NCBI GenBank assembly: GCA_032158295.1
Contig: CM063258.1
Span: 11,941,703-12,005,702 of the forward strand
Source: Pycnopodia helianthoides
Lineage: Eukaryota; Echinodermata; Asteroidea; Forcipulatida; Asteriidae
DNA: 64,000 nt
Reading direction: 5' to 3'
Made by a program: the position numbers and the translations under genes. This document shows, piece by piece, positions 10,850 to 22,156 of the stretch. The notes beneath the pieces are model-generated. The model made no database searches, was not told the origin of the DNA, and worked only from the letters and a program-made list of their open reading frames with translations. Numbering within the stretch: the first letter of the stretch is position 1; each line of letters begins with the position of its first letter.

Positions 10850-13080
10850 TAGTTGATCATCTTATTCAGTTAGTTGATCTCTTGAAATTGAAACACCCTA
10901 TGAGGCTGGTTTTATCATCCTTGTGGGGACCTTAACAGAACTGACACATGACTGACATTTAACCACTTTGTAGAGCCCACACCTTCAAGCAAACTGTTGA
11001 CCAACTAACAAGGGGAGGTGCTACACTTGACCTTCTAATCACCAACCGTAAACAATACTACCAATCCCGACAATTCACTCACCTATGGGACGGAGTGACT
11101 AAACTGTAGAGTATGACCCCTTTGCCCTAAGTCAAACAATGTAACCACCTTCAGAAAAAAGTCACACGACCGTTGCCTCACCATGCTCTCCAGCAATTTG
11201 CAATTACGTCACATAATTGGAATGAAGTGACCGAGTCTCCTGACACACAATCTAAAACGGCAGCTTTTTACCAATCTCTCCACGCAGCACTTGATGCTTA
11301 CTTTCCTACAAAGACAATCAAACTCCATCTGAACCTGCAAAGTGGCATAGAGGCATCCAGATGTTACCAAATCGTCTTATGTCTCAACCATCTACATGTA
11401 CATTATACATGTCCCATATGTTTCACCCACGGATGGAACTACAATCGCAGAGAAGATCAACCTTGAATTCTCTCAAACTGCCCAAAGTAGACCCCCTATT
11501 GATCTAAATGAGCTACCTGTATTTTCCTAACGAGCCCGCCACCTCAAACTACAGAATGGGATATGTACATGATTTGTGAAACATGTACCATGATTGGCAG
11601 CATATTGCGCCACAGCACCTTGTAAACCATTACATTGTGCTATATAAAGGGATAGGTCTCAAACTTCAAAAAGTAGCTCCACATATATACCATGCAGGAA
11701 AATACTGACTGTTGAAGCGCCTTGAGCGTCGCTGAGTGAGGGATATGAGCGCTACATTTTGTATATAAGAAGCCACTATTATTATTACTATTATTATGAA
11801 CTAAATCTGTTAGCCCTAAAAAAATTCCAAATCGGATCTTAAAGAATTTGCCTGTAAATTAAGTTTACCAGTTACTGACATCTTTAATTCCTCTCTTAGA
11901 GAAGGTGTTGTCCCACAGGCTTGAAAAGATGCAATTGTTACTCGTATCCCTAAAGAATAACCTGCCAATATTAACAAAAAGGCTCATATCCCTCACACAC
12001 ATAGCTAAAATTGTTGAGGGATTTGTGTCGAAGTGGTTAATTAATGACATTGGCTTAAACTTGGAGAAGCCTACATATATGGTAGTCTCAAAGGATAATC
12101 CACCCCTCATTGTTTGGTTGACTTACTGTGTGTATGTGTGTGTTTTATAAAGGTAGTAATATGCCTAATTCAATTGGTACACTGGTGTTAACTGATTTTT
12201 CTTAAGCTTTCTCCCTAGGGGCTAAATCTTAAGTAATTCCTTGAATCATAAGTTTTCTTTTGAACAGGCGTCAGAGGGTTCATTACCAATCCATGTTATC
12301 AAATTGGGAATATCTTACTTGCCCCATTGATTATCTGGCTACCATTGATGATAACTGGTCTTAACAAAATTAGAAACTTAGTCTTAATCCTTCTAAATGT
12401 AAAACCATGCAATTTTGTTTCAAGAAAAATACTCCCCAACCGCCCTCAAACATGATTGATGATCATGTTCTTGAAGTTGTGACTGAGACTAAGCTGCTCA
12501 GAGTTTGGGTTCAGAATTACTTAAAATGCAAAACCCAAGTTAGGTAAATTGTTTCTAAAGGTTGTAAACAGCTTCACATTTTAGGGCGCTTAAAAAGAGG
12601 ACCTTATTACTATTTTACTTACGCATATCCCATCCTTGAATATGCTGCCCCTGTTTGGCATTCAGGTCTTGCTAGTAAGCAATCCTTATCCATTGAGTCC
12701 ATTCAAAAGTGGGCTTGTAAAATTATCTTAGGCCATGAACACACCAACTATAAAAGCGCTCTTTCTGAATGTGAACTATTACCAATGGCTGACAGGAGGG
12801 AACAACTGTGTATTAATTTTGCCAATTCTTGTGCCCTTTCTGATAGATGTTCTACTTGTTTTAAACACCAGTACACATACATTGTACATGTAAGATGCAT
12901 TAAGGAATAAACATTTATTCAATGAATCTCATTGCATCTTTTGTAAGTAATGTTTGTGTTTTGTATTTTTTTTTTTTTTCATCTTTTTATCCTGTTAATA
13001 TCATTGTAATTTAGCTGCTTTGTTGTGAATTCGATATGTAATAATAAATAATAAATAAATAATAAAAATAATAATAATAT
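10850..13080 (+). pseudogene. Decayed CR1/Jockey-group LINE, split by a SINE
   Basis: Pieces in the right order but several frames. An endonuclease part lies near 10920-11080 ('GDLNRTDT', 'LTRGGATLDLLITNRKQYY'). A linker lies at 11173-11330, and a reverse transcriptase start near 11870-11990 ('LPVTDIFNSSLREGVVPQA'). A C-terminal part lies at 12610-12860 ('YPILEYAAPVWHSGLASK', 'IESIQKWACKIILGHEH', 'ELLPMADRREQLC'). It ends in an (AATAA)-type tail at 13030-13080. The catalytic core is lost to decay. A SINE interrupts it at about 11590-11805. Confidence 0.7.
11590..11805 (+). mobile_element. 5'-truncated SINE with (ATT)n tail
   Basis: The body 'caccacagcaccttgtaaaccattac...' and 'aaacttcaaaaagtagctccacat' matches the body of the SINE at 21755-22147. 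The tail, however, is different: GCGCCTTGAGCGTCGCTGAG followed by 'ggatatgagcgcta' and an ATT microsatellite. The tRNA head is missing. It lies inside the decayed LINE. Confidence 0.7.
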
Positions 13081-13084
13081 TCAG

Positions 13085-13902
13085 AATCCTTTGTAGACAG
13101 GGAGCTTTATCCAGGTTACTTTCCAGGAAAAAAGAATAGCCAATGTAGTGGTCACAGCCATTCAAAAGACAATCTGTTGTTTGTGGCAAGTCAAGTGAAT
13201 GGTCACACACACTGGGAATCTGGAAGTGTGGAACAAGGAGACCTGGCCTGGCTCTCAAAGTATGCAAAATGAGAAATAATATATAAAAAAATACTCCCAA
13301 ATAACACCACGTCATATTTTCTGAAAAGAACCATGATAATCACTGAGTCATATCCTTGTACTGGAATAAAGATAAAATTTCGATAAAAAAACAGAGAGCA
13401 TAATGTGGAGCTGCCAGACACTAGCGCTACACACACACGTGGACAGAGTGTAACAAAATCGCAATTGAAAAATACCCCCCCCCCCACCCCAGCGCGCCAG
13501 TATAAACCATTAGTAAACATGACTTCCGCCACTGAGCAATGGGGTCTTGTATTCCGCAAGAAAACAATAATAAATTAAAACAAAACTTTGACACCTTGTT
13601 CAAAGCTAGGATTGGAGAGACCAGGTGGCATGCTTGAAAAAACTCTGACAAGAGCAACATATTACTCCTTAATCTGTGGACCTTCTCTGAGGTCATAAAT
13701 TAAAAGTATTAATATATCAAAAAGGCAAGAAAAAAGCTGCCTCGAAAATTCAGCCAAGCATGTGTGCACTCCAGGCAGCCAGACTTGGCAACCCAGAGAG
13801 TGTGTTGACTGTTGGCAGGAATTCAGCATACTTAACTGAGGATGTCCCTTATTATTTACTTGCTTTACACGTATAATACATTTTTAATATCCCAAATTAA
13901 AG
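13085..13902. other. Intron, unassigned
   Basis: No recognisable element. It contains a C-run near 13477-13492. Open frames on the minus strand are hydrophobic or low-complexity and match nothing I know. Confidence 0.4.
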
Positions 13903-14094
13903 GTATCGTGCTAAGAGTCGTCGAATGCTATCTGCATTGAATCGTCAGGTTAGCTCCCAGAATAAAGCATCAGAAAGAACTAAAGTGGACAAACTTATAA
14001 CACGAGGAGTCAGTATCGTAGATGATGGATTAACAAATGAAGATCAGCATGAATTAATGGAACTCAAACAGCACATTGCTCTCCGAGATAAAAG
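13903..14094 (+). CDS. RC3H1: Roquin homologue, exon c (after the zinc finger)
   Basis: A 192-nt exon with acceptor aaattaaag and donor ag|gtattt. Its first base completes the Arg codon begun in exon b, giving VERYRAKSRRMLSALNRQ, which parallels the 'EEL-KYR' continuation of vertebrate Roquin. The rest (KVDKLITRGVSIVDDG, then LTNEDQHELMELKQHIAL) is charged and likely helical. The exon ends with two bases of a codon, completed by exon d. No stop occurs in this frame. The domain beyond the finger is poorly conserved in Roquins, so the identity rests on phase continuity and position. Confidence 0.85.
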
Positions 14095-14253
14095 GTATTT
14101 TTTTATTCTTTTCATTTGCTTGTTATTAATATCAACCAAAGTACAAAATGTCTGTATGTCTCAATTCAGTGACCTGTTATTAATGGTCTAAGTCACAAAA
14201 CCCTGTTGCCTTGATGTCATTCTTATTCTCAAATTGTTAAAGTCTTGAACTTT

Positions 14254-14430
14254 GAGTGGTCTGCTTCACTCTACATACCGGTGGAGTCGAATTACTAATT
14301 TGCATATTCCCTATGCCGCCAGGCAATATTGCTAAGACTTTTACATACAATAGCGCCCTCCACCGTCCTACCCACAGTGCCCCGCAATATGCATGCCACA
14401 AAGGCGTCCTCTTTTCTCTTAGCCACAGAA
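14254..14430. repeat. DIRS family 1 left inverted terminal repeat
   Basis: Inverted copy of 18130-18317. The outer tip reads TGCTTCACTCTACATACCGG. The same sequence recurs as the start of a second copy at 25998. Confidence 0.85.
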
Positions 14431-14596
14431 CGGGTGAGATCGTTAATTTCTGTGTCCGCAGTTTTTTCGATAAATAAAACCTTACCTGATTGCTGGACTT
14501 AATTTTCAGATTAAAGAAAATAAAGATAAAGAATAGTAGCATAGTTGAGTGTTTTTGTGTGTGTTAGAGTATTTGAATTAAGAGTAATTCACGGAG

Positions 14597-16480
14597 TTGT
14601 TGAGGGCTTCGACTGTCGGTTCTGGGGGTACGTCTGTTCCCCCGGGACAGTCCGAGCTCTCAGAGGGCGGCACCGATGACACTCCATCGCCGGGCTCGCA
14701 GCCCTTCAGCCGGCCCCCGCAGCCTCAGTCGGCTGCGTTGGCTTGTGGACCCACCGACCAAAGAGGGGAGACTTCTTCGGTCAGTGTGCTTGGTCTACCC
14801 AACCGAAGGTTGCCCCAGCAAGGCAAGGCAAGGAAATCAGCTGGTGCTGTGGCGATAACCAAGAGAGGAAGGGCTAGGGGTGGCTCCGATCCGGAGCGCA
14901 CCGTGCCCGCCCTCGACCTGGCCTCGGAATCACTGCAGCCGGAGGGCATCCCCCCTCCACACAGCTCAGCTTAGCCGACCCTCACCAGCCTCGTGGATTC
15001 CCCCATGACAGTCGTTGTCTTTTGGAGGGATGCCTCAACCGGCCGGCACTCACCCTCGCATAGGCTGTTGGGCGCTTGCGATGGGTAGGAAGATTAGTGA
15101 CACAGAGCCGGATAGCTGGGAGTCCCCTGGCATAGCCCGCACGCAGGACTTGCCCTCGTCTTCGGGTTTTACCGGCTACACAGGCATTCCGGTCACCCAG
15201 GTATCTTCTGAGATGGCCTCAGACTCAACTTGGGGCCGCTCTTCGCACAAGAGGCAGAAGGACAAAAAAGGCCGTCACGCTCGACATTCCTCGTCGAGCT
15301 CTGACGAGTCTTCGTCTGGCTCCAACAAGGGCAAGTGCATCCGGGTAGCGAACCGCTGTCCAAAGGGGACACAGCTGGGTGCACCCTCACAGCCACTGTC
15401 CCGCGCCCACCGCACACTAGCTTGCGTGGGGTATCCCGAGGCAGGATGGACGGTCACGCTCGGATATCCGGGCACCTTTCCTGCCGGGGATTAGCCTGCA
15501 CCCTTCAGGATCCCTCGTGTCCGATGCAAGGTCAGGGCAAGATCACCTTGGAGTGGACACAGCTCTGCCGTTGGGTGACACGCCTTCGCCGGGGGCCTCC
15601 GAGCCCAGCGACTCTGAGCCCTTTCGATCCCTGCGAACTAGTCCCCGTAAGAGGATGAGTTGGCCACTAGCATTCAGCGGCTTTCAATTACCAAAACTGA
15701 ATTGCACCTTGTCCAGCGGGGCATGACTTGGGTGCTGGGCCTTCTCGCCGAGAAATCTGAGGACCCTCCTGTTGAACGTCAATCATTCAAATGGAGGACA
15801 GGCCCAACCGTGAGGAGCAAAACTAATTTCCCAGCTATGCCATTCGATTGTGTCTGCAGTGACCACATCGATAGCATTATGTCGGCGACCACTTAGAATG
15901 CTTACTCCAAGCAGGTGGAGAGTTATTATCGATTCCCCTCGGAGGACTTTGATAAATATTTTTCAACCCCAGTTCTGCCGGATTTGACAGATAAACTTGC
16001 CGCCGATAGGGGGACAGCTTCTTCCAAGCTTCCCTTTGCAGATAAAACCTGAGGGAAGATGGAGGAGGTGGTCAGGAAGATGTACTCGGCATCACGCTTT
16101 CACATGCGCACATCGTCCTTCCTGCTCCTTCTATCCGAGTACCTGAAACTAGCCTGCGATGAGGACTCGGCAGTCCCAACAGACATGATGGTGGCAGGCC
16201 TCCATTGTCTTGACAGCGGGTTGCGTCGGCCCGACGCGCTATTACTCCCGTCCGCGGGGGCACGCAAGCGTCTCGACGCACTCCCTCTGGCGGGGAAGTA
16301 CCTGTTTGCGGGTGGATTTCAGGAGTCCATGGAGGCAGAGGATGAACCCCTCAAGGCTACGGACAAGATCAACCTGAAAAAACCACAGGCCTCCACGCCA
16401 CAGGTGAAGAAACACAAACAGGCCTCTTTTGTCATCCCCTATCTCCCTCATTCCATGGGTGCTGACCAAGATCGAGCAGG
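14597..16480 (+). pseudogene. DIRS gag-like region, broken frames
   Basis: GC-rich coding-like DNA in several frames: Pro/Ser-rich N-terminal pieces (14597-14974), a basic and Ser-rich stretch at 15240-15345 (SSHKRQKDKKGRHARHSSSS), and a helical part at 16059-16430 (FHMRTSSFLLLLSEYLKLAC, LPLAGKYLFAGGFQES). The last part looks like a DIRS gag C-terminus. Stops and shifts interrupt the order. Its base composition differs sharply from the AT-rich host intron. Confidence 0.6.
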
Positions 16481-16484
16481 ATCA

Positions 16485-17875
16485 CTGCAGGGTTCTCCTG
16501 ATCGCCCCATTCTTGCCACGACAGCCCTGGTTTCCTCGGCTGGTCAGGCTCCTGGTACACAGGCCTGTGGTCCTCCCACAACGACCGGACCTCTTATACC
16601 AGCCCGGATCCGGAGTGATTTATCCTGCTCTGGGGTACCTGCACCTGACATGCTGAGCTGCGGAGGTTGCCGCCCAATCCTGGAGGGCCTCCACTCGGAG
16701 AGTATGCGATTGCCGACTATGCCATTTCTTTAAATGGTGTAGACGGTGATCTAAACATCCCACCAATACGTCTGTAGAGGAGGTGAGGGATTTCCTCCTG
16801 TACCTTTTCGACAGCGGGCTTGCGACAGCAACGGTGAAGAACTACAGGTCGGCCATCACAGCAGTCACACAGGGTTTGCCGATGGATCGATGGTTTCCGA
16901 TAACCATCCGATCCTGCAGCAGACTGGGGGGATGTTTGTTACCCTGTGCGCAAGCTGGTCCCTTTCGCGTACTGTCAACTCTGACCAAACCCCCCTTCGA
17001 ACCACTAAGCGGGCCATATTGCTGCACATGTCTGTCAAGGTGGCATTCTTGGTGTGCAGTTGCTACGTCTCGCCAATGTAGCGAACTCCACTCCCTTACG
17101 GTGTCGGCAGGGCCCAATTTCATAGAACTGCTTAAGCACAAAAAGTAGCTAAGCACAACAAAATTATGCTTACCAGAATAACGTTACCAGCCAAAATACC
17201 ATGTCACATGTACAATTTGTGACTGGTATCCTGCTCATTTCTGCTTAGCAGACAATTGTTGAGCAATATTTTCTGCTTAAGCAGCTCTATGAAATTGGGC
17301 CCAGGACACATCTGGTGGGAACGCGCAGGAGTCTGCCTAATACCTACTGCAGGGTTCCTGAATAAGAATCAAACCGATTCTTTCGAACCCCCAGACATCT
17401 TTGTCCCCGACCTTAAAGCCTTTTCGGCGGTTGTGGTTGACAAACTTTAGTGCCCTGTGCGGGCATTAAAGTGGTACGTCGACCACACAAAGTCGATCAG
17501 AACCGGTCATGATCAGATGTTCGTGTCCACGGTTCCGCCATTCCGATCGGCGACCCGCGATACGCTCGCTCGTTGGATCATCATGGCTTTACCACTAGGT
17601 GCCGGGCGTGTGGCCTACGGCCGATGGTCCTGTTCGTGCTCACGAGGTGCGGGGTTCGCTTCCTCATGGGCTTTCTTTAAAGGTGTCCCATGAGTGATAT
17701 TACGAGGGCGGCTTCCTGGAAGAACCCTTCCACATTCTCTGACTGCTACCCTGAAGGATGTTCTGCAGGTAGATGGGAGAGAGGGCCGAGCCGTGTTGCA
17801 GGCAGCCAGCCGAGCTGCAAAGCCAGGACAAGCTCCACCTCATCAGGGGTCACACTAGTAGGTGAGTTTCCCTAA
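16485..17875 (+). pseudogene. DIRS tyrosine recombinase, preceded by the end of RNase H; interrupted
   Basis: The RNase H tail is seen at 16490-16640 (APFLPRQPWFPRLVRLLV, RPDLLYQPGSGVIYPALG). The recombinase follows: VRDFLLYLFDSGLATATVKN then YRSAITAVTQGLP (16783-16880), KPPFEPLSG, and 'ATSRQCSELHSL', where the catalytic-Arg motif appears degraded. After the MITE come FLNKNQTDSFEPPDIFVPDL, ALKWYVDHTKSIRTGHDQ and, near 17700, RAASWKNPSTFSDCY with the expected C-terminal Tyr. Stop codons and frame changes make it a pseudogene. Confidence 0.72.
17111..17301. mobile_element. 191-bp MITE, TIR GGCCCAATTTCATAGA, CAG target duplication
   Basis: The arms (GGCCCAATTTCATAGAACTG against GGCCCAATTTCATAGAGCTG) continue inverted through 'cttaagca'. 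CAG flanks both sides. Removing it rejoins the recombinase frame (VSAG then HIWWERAG), which proves insertion after the DIRS element was in place. Related copies lie at 29043-29266 and 31951-32199. Confidence 0.82.
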
Positions 17876-18039
17876 TAATAGAGTGCCTAACATTTACTTA
17901 TGTTTTGTCCTCAAAATGGACCATGACCGGGCTTAGGGTCCGCCAAAGCGTTCTCTGAACTTAGGAGCGCGCCTGGGTCCTGTAGACATGCAGTGGCACC
18001 GCGTAAACCCACCGCCTTTTCTCGTTGCGGGTCTGCGAA

Positions 18040-18125
18040 TTAGTAATTTGACTCTACCGGTAAGTATAGAGTGAAGTAGACTCCCCCAATGGGGTCTAAG
18101 AACGAATACTTACCGGTAGAGTATC
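18040..18125. repeat. DIRS internal complementary region
   Basis: Contains GACTCTACCGGTAAGTAT and its inverse ATACTTACCGGTAGAGT, separated by sequence complementary to the two outer tips of the element. This is the position and design expected of the DIRS template region that guides circle formation. Confidence 0.78.
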
Positions 18126-18129
18126 CCTT

Positions 18130-18317
18130 CCTCCTTCCCCACTTTTCTCATAGAAAAGAGGTCGCCTTCACGGGCATGCATGTTGCGGGGCACTGTGGGT
18201 AGGACGGTGGAGGGCGCTATTGTATGTAAAAGTCTTAGCAATATCGCCTGGCGGCATAGGGAATATGCAAATTAGTAATTCGACTCTACCGGTAAGTATT
18301 CGTTCGTAGACCCCATC
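18130..18317. repeat. DIRS family 1 right inverted terminal repeat
   Basis: Reverse complement of the left repeat with a few differences. The outer tip 'cgttcgtagaccccat' is repeated, inverted, in the internal complementary region. A G-run follows at about 18331. Confidence 0.83.
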
Positions 18318-20461
18318 CACACTACTGTGGGGGGGGGGGGGGAGTCATGGATGTCCTGACAACTGATAAATACTTCTTGCTTGTAACCCATTCAAATTGA
18401 TACTGAAGATACCTTGTGAATCAAAGTACACTGAGAGACGCTCAGAAAAATTTGTCAATGTCATTGCATAATGTATTAGTATGTTTCATATTGATGGTAT
18501 TTGCATGTTTTGTAGCGCATGCAAGGTGGCGCAATAATGAAGACTAACCTGAAGCTTGTCTATTTACCAGACAACATGCAATGGTGGTCTTATAACTGCC
18601 ATTTGAGTTTCTGTGCATGTTTGGTGGAAGTCATGTCAACATGCCGAGGATGGTTAGACACTGTGGCAAATCGCGCATACACAGGCATCTGTTTCATGGA
18701 GTCCCTGTCATGGTCATGGCTCAGTAGTCCCGGTCAAAAGGCACTGCAAATTGAACAGATTAACTCTTTTGATTGATTGTCAAAGACCTGGTCCTTTCAC
18801 CATTGTTCACATACTGACATGCTGTCTTTTTGACCCAGGGTGGGTGGATGACTGGCTGTTACATAACAACTTTTCATTGGTATGATTGTGCATTAGAAAC
18901 ATATGTGTAAAAACTACGATTAAAATCTGCAAATATAAATGAAAAAACGTCATTATATGGGTGTCCAAACGGAGTTTGATTGACAAAACAAATTATTAAT
19001 TGCTAGAAAAAGAAAAGGGTTGTTTTTTTACTGAAAATAATCCTGTACAGAATACAGGAAAGGGATATTTCTTTTCCTGAAGCGAAGTGGTTGATAAAGT
19101 TAACTGGTTGATGAGTGGTTGTATTGTGAACATAAATTTTAACTTTTCTCACTTGGTCTTGTTTCAAAATGGAATTGTTTAATGTTTATCATTTGCGCCT
19201 TTTTAAAAAAGGTTAACCAAGGTTTATGTATTGCTTTTTTTTGCCTTGATGGATTGCACACATGAATCCTTGTTATTTGATTAGGGGAACACTTGTCACA
19301 TGTTATACTTTATTTGCCCTGTATTTACTGCCGCATTGTGTGACGCTCCAAAATTTAATATAGGATTCCTATATTGATAAGTATAGGACGCTTGAGACAC
19401 TTTGCAGCGACGTTTTGTAGCATCGTTTCCAAAATAATAATTCCTCGCCTGTTCATCCCAACAAACAGGGCCGTCACAGTGCGTCGGACAAGGTTGGTAT
19501 CTACATGGAGTTGTTCACATTGTTTAGAAAGGGGTTTTATAGAGTATGGGATGGACGAGTTTCCATGTGTATTTTGTATTCATTGTGAAAAACAAATTCA
19601 AATAACAAGGTGTGTATATAAAACAAAAATTAAATGCATTCCGTTTCCCATTTCCCTTGCCTTTGCCTCGTGAAATCGATTGATTCAGATTTTACCTCGT
19701 AATTATATTCTGTGACAATGCACTGATTTTCATCCAATATTTGTATAATATAATTACATGTTAAATTTGCTTCAAACAATAACAAAAAAATAACTGAATA
19801 TAAGACAGCGGAGAATTAAACAAATAGAAATGTATATAACAAACTCAAAAGCATACCAAATATAATGCAAGAAATAAAAAACTGTGGTTTATTAATTGAT
19901 ATAAAAAACTGAACAGTAAAAAGATGATTAGCATACATGTAGATAGTAGGAATGATGGCATGACCGTGCATCTGCCAATTCTTTACTGCTGTTGATTTTA
20001 CAACACTGACTAATCAACAGAAAAAGCTTAGTAAATAATTAACCAATATAAAATCATATTTATCTTGACATCTCTGATGAATCGAACATATATTAATTCA
20101 TATGGTTCTGCTATTGTTTTTCAAGAGCTTCAACTGACTGTAAGTGTAAATGCATTCAATTGGCGTTGCTCAATAATCCAATGTCTTTTTGTGTACTTGT
20201 AGTTTTTTTCAAAACAAAACTTATTGTTTAAAATGAATGATGTCTAGTGTATGTACTTAGGCAGAAGAGCTTCATGTCCTTGACAAATGTGTTATTGGTA
20301 TTGGTATCATTGTCGTTCTGATGAATTGCCAGTTCAAAAGATTGTTTTACTGGATTCTCAACTTTTCCGTCATTTAGCAATACTATATACTTTATTTTTT
20401 AAGTTAAAAAAAGACTTGTTCATATGTAACAATTGTTTTTGTCTCACACCTTGTTGACTAG
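18318..20461. other. Intron, unassigned
   Basis: About 2.1 kb with no recognisable element or coding domain. Open frames at 18519-18776 and 19374-19673 lack homology I can recognise and have no coding-like context. Confidence 0.4.
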
Positions 20462-20607
20462 TGTTGATGATCATCAAACGGAAGTAAATCATCCTACAGA
20501 TGAGTCTTTTAGAAAAGAGTCGTTGTCATGCAGAAAAAAAGTAAATGTACCTGTCAAATCTACAAACCCTGCCAGCACAGATCCAAGAGGGAACATAAAC
20601 TCATTAG
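20462..20607 (+). CDS. RC3H1: Roquin homologue, exon d
   Basis: A 146-nt exon from acceptor ttgttgactag to donor gtaagt. Its first base completes the Ser codon of exon c, and its last base starts a Gly codon completed in exon e. The peptide (VDDHQTEVNHPTDESFRKES, then CRKKVNVPVKSTNPAS) is polar and low in complexity, as expected for the disordered proline/serine-rich middle of Roquin. There is no recognisable domain. Support comes from a consensus donor, a good acceptor and exact phase match on both sides. Confidence 0.78.
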
Positions 20608-21512
20608 GTAAGTCCTTGTAGGGAGAAACTTTTATTGGCTGAGCTTTATTTATTGTCCGAGGAACAGAAAGACTCTAAGCCATGATCATCAATGGAGGTT
20701 CAGAGGGAAATTCTTAGGCCAATAAAAATGCATACATATATTGGCTGATTTACAGATGGGCACCCTTTAAGAAGGCCTATTTGTTTGGCTGGAAGGTAAA
20801 TGTTGGTGTCCTCTGCACCTTTTCTTTGTTATTGTATGCCTGTCAACAAAAGGTAAACTGACTGGGTAATTAAAAATTACTTTATATTCAGGAGTTGAAA
20901 TTAACTTTAATTGCTTTGACGGTAGTCCAAAGGGCCAGTGGGGAAAAAATAATAATTAGCCCTCCAGAAAATTTGGTGGCTCAACACAGAGATGCAACTG
21001 GGTATTGAACAAAAACAATATTAAAAACTTTATCACAAAAAAGCATGGGTAACAAATCCAGAATTTGGGCAAGACTAACAAGGCGTCAGCACCCACAGTC
21101 AGTGTGAACTCTGCTGGCGGTAGCCAGACTGAGGGGCTGAGTAAAGGGGGGAAATTATTTAATGAAAAACTATGAAATTATAACAACGTTAGACATATCT
21201 TATCTTAATAAGCTAACAATAGTTTAAAATTAACTGATCTTCCGAAGTAATCCATGCCTCTGTTATCAAGTTTTGTTCTCACCATGTGATAATTGATTGT
21301 GTATTGCCATTGAAAGTTGTTCTTCACACCATTTTCAATATCTTCAAGATTATCTTGATCAAATATAAACCGGAGCATTTAAAAAAAAAAAAGAAACTTG
21401 ATCTGAGACAAGACCTAATTTATTCTTCCCGACACAACATGCGTTGGTCAATGCCTACACTTTCTCCAGCCGTAAATCACGTTAATTGTTTCTGGAAAGT
21501 GGGCTTTCACTA
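20608..21512. other. Intron, unassigned
   Basis: AT-rich sequence. No element recognised. Confidence 0.4.
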
Positions 21513-21600
21513 GGCTTGGGCAGTTCCATAATTTTTAGAACCAGTCCCGAGTCCCCAAAAATAACCAATTCCAACTTGGAACCAGTACCAGCATATTTAA
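21513..21600. repeat. hAT-like terminal sequence (single end)
   Basis: AGGCTTGGGCAGTTCC followed by repeated 'gaaccagtcccgagtcc'-like runs resembles the inverted right end of the hAT-like element at 34969-36030 (TAAGCTTGGGCGGTTCC). No partner end was found nearby, so only a fragment can be claimed. Confidence 0.45.
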
Positions 21601-21754
21601 TGAAAAACACGGGAAAATAACCAGAAATGTAATGTTTGTAGATTTACAAATATCTAGATCTCTGGTGTTGTGAATGGTAGGTAAATATTAAAAGTGAAAT
21701 TAGTTAAATATTTAAAACTAAGATACTTAACAATTATAAAGAGTTAAATGTGGT

Positions 21755-22147
21755 GTGTTGTGGCTGAGCGGATAAGAACACCAGACTCTCCACAGAGCTC
21801 TGGTGTTTCTGATCAGCAGAGTGAGGGTTTGAATCCCGGGCAACACACAAGACACTAAACCATTATTGCTGCGTCCTTTGGATGGGACGTAAAGCAGTAG
21901 GTCCCGTGTGTTGTGTAATGCAGGTAAAAGAACCCAATGCACTTATCGAAAAGAGAAGGGGTTCGCTCGGTGGTCCTGGTTTGATTGGCTGCTTATTGCA
22001 CCACAGCACCGTGTAAACCATTACATGGTGCTATTTAAAGGAAAAAGGTATCATACTTCAAAACGTAGCTCCACATAGCTTCCAGGATAAATACTGTCTG
22101 CTTAGAAATGTAGCATTAAGCGCGGTATAAATGTAAAGTATTATTTC
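21755..22147 (+). mobile_element. tRNA-Leu-type SINE
   Basis: The head 21755-21846 looks like a class II tRNA: acceptor-like gtgttgt / gcaacac, an A box TGGCTGAGCGG, an anticodon-arm stem ACCAGACTC / GAGCTCTGGT, a long variable arm, and a B box GGGTTTGAATCCC. The body follows ('gatgggacgtaaagcagtag', 'caccacagcaccgtgtaaac'). The tail GCTTAGAAATGTAGCATTAA then 'gcgcggtataaat' matches the 3' end of the L2-type LINE at 62130-62180. It is probably mobilised by such a LINE. Confidence 0.82.
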
Positions 22148-22156
22148 ATCTTATCA

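Larger units (their letters stand above)
14254..18317 (+). mobile_element. DIRS-like retroelement (family 1), non-autonomous, with inverted terminal repeats
   Basis: Left (14254-14430) and right (18130-18317) ends are long inverted repeats, sharing GCATATTCCCTATGCCGCC, 'gctaagacttttacatacaa' and CCACAGTGCCCCGCAA. An internal complementary region at 18040-18125 is complementary to the outer tips of both ends: 'agagtgaagtagactc' to the left tip, and 'ggggtctaagaacgaat' to the right tip. This is the hallmark of DIRS circular-template replication. Inside are gag-like and tyrosine-recombinase sequence, but the reverse transcriptase and most of RNase H are missing. A MITE interrupts the recombinase. 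Confidence 0.85.

Noticed and set aside
13203..13559. 118-codon minus-strand hydrophobic frame
   Set aside because: Overlaps other equally long frames in the same strand, includes a homopolymer-encoded GGG tract and has no recognisable domain.
18519..18776. 85-codon frame rich in Trp and Cys between DIRS and exon d
   Set aside because: No splice-phase fit with the Roquin exons, no recognisable family, and in a region without other coding signs.
21755..21846. Possible functional tRNA-Leu gene
   Set aside because: It is continuous with a SINE body and LINE-like tail, and the stems have mismatches. It is a tRNA-derived SINE head.
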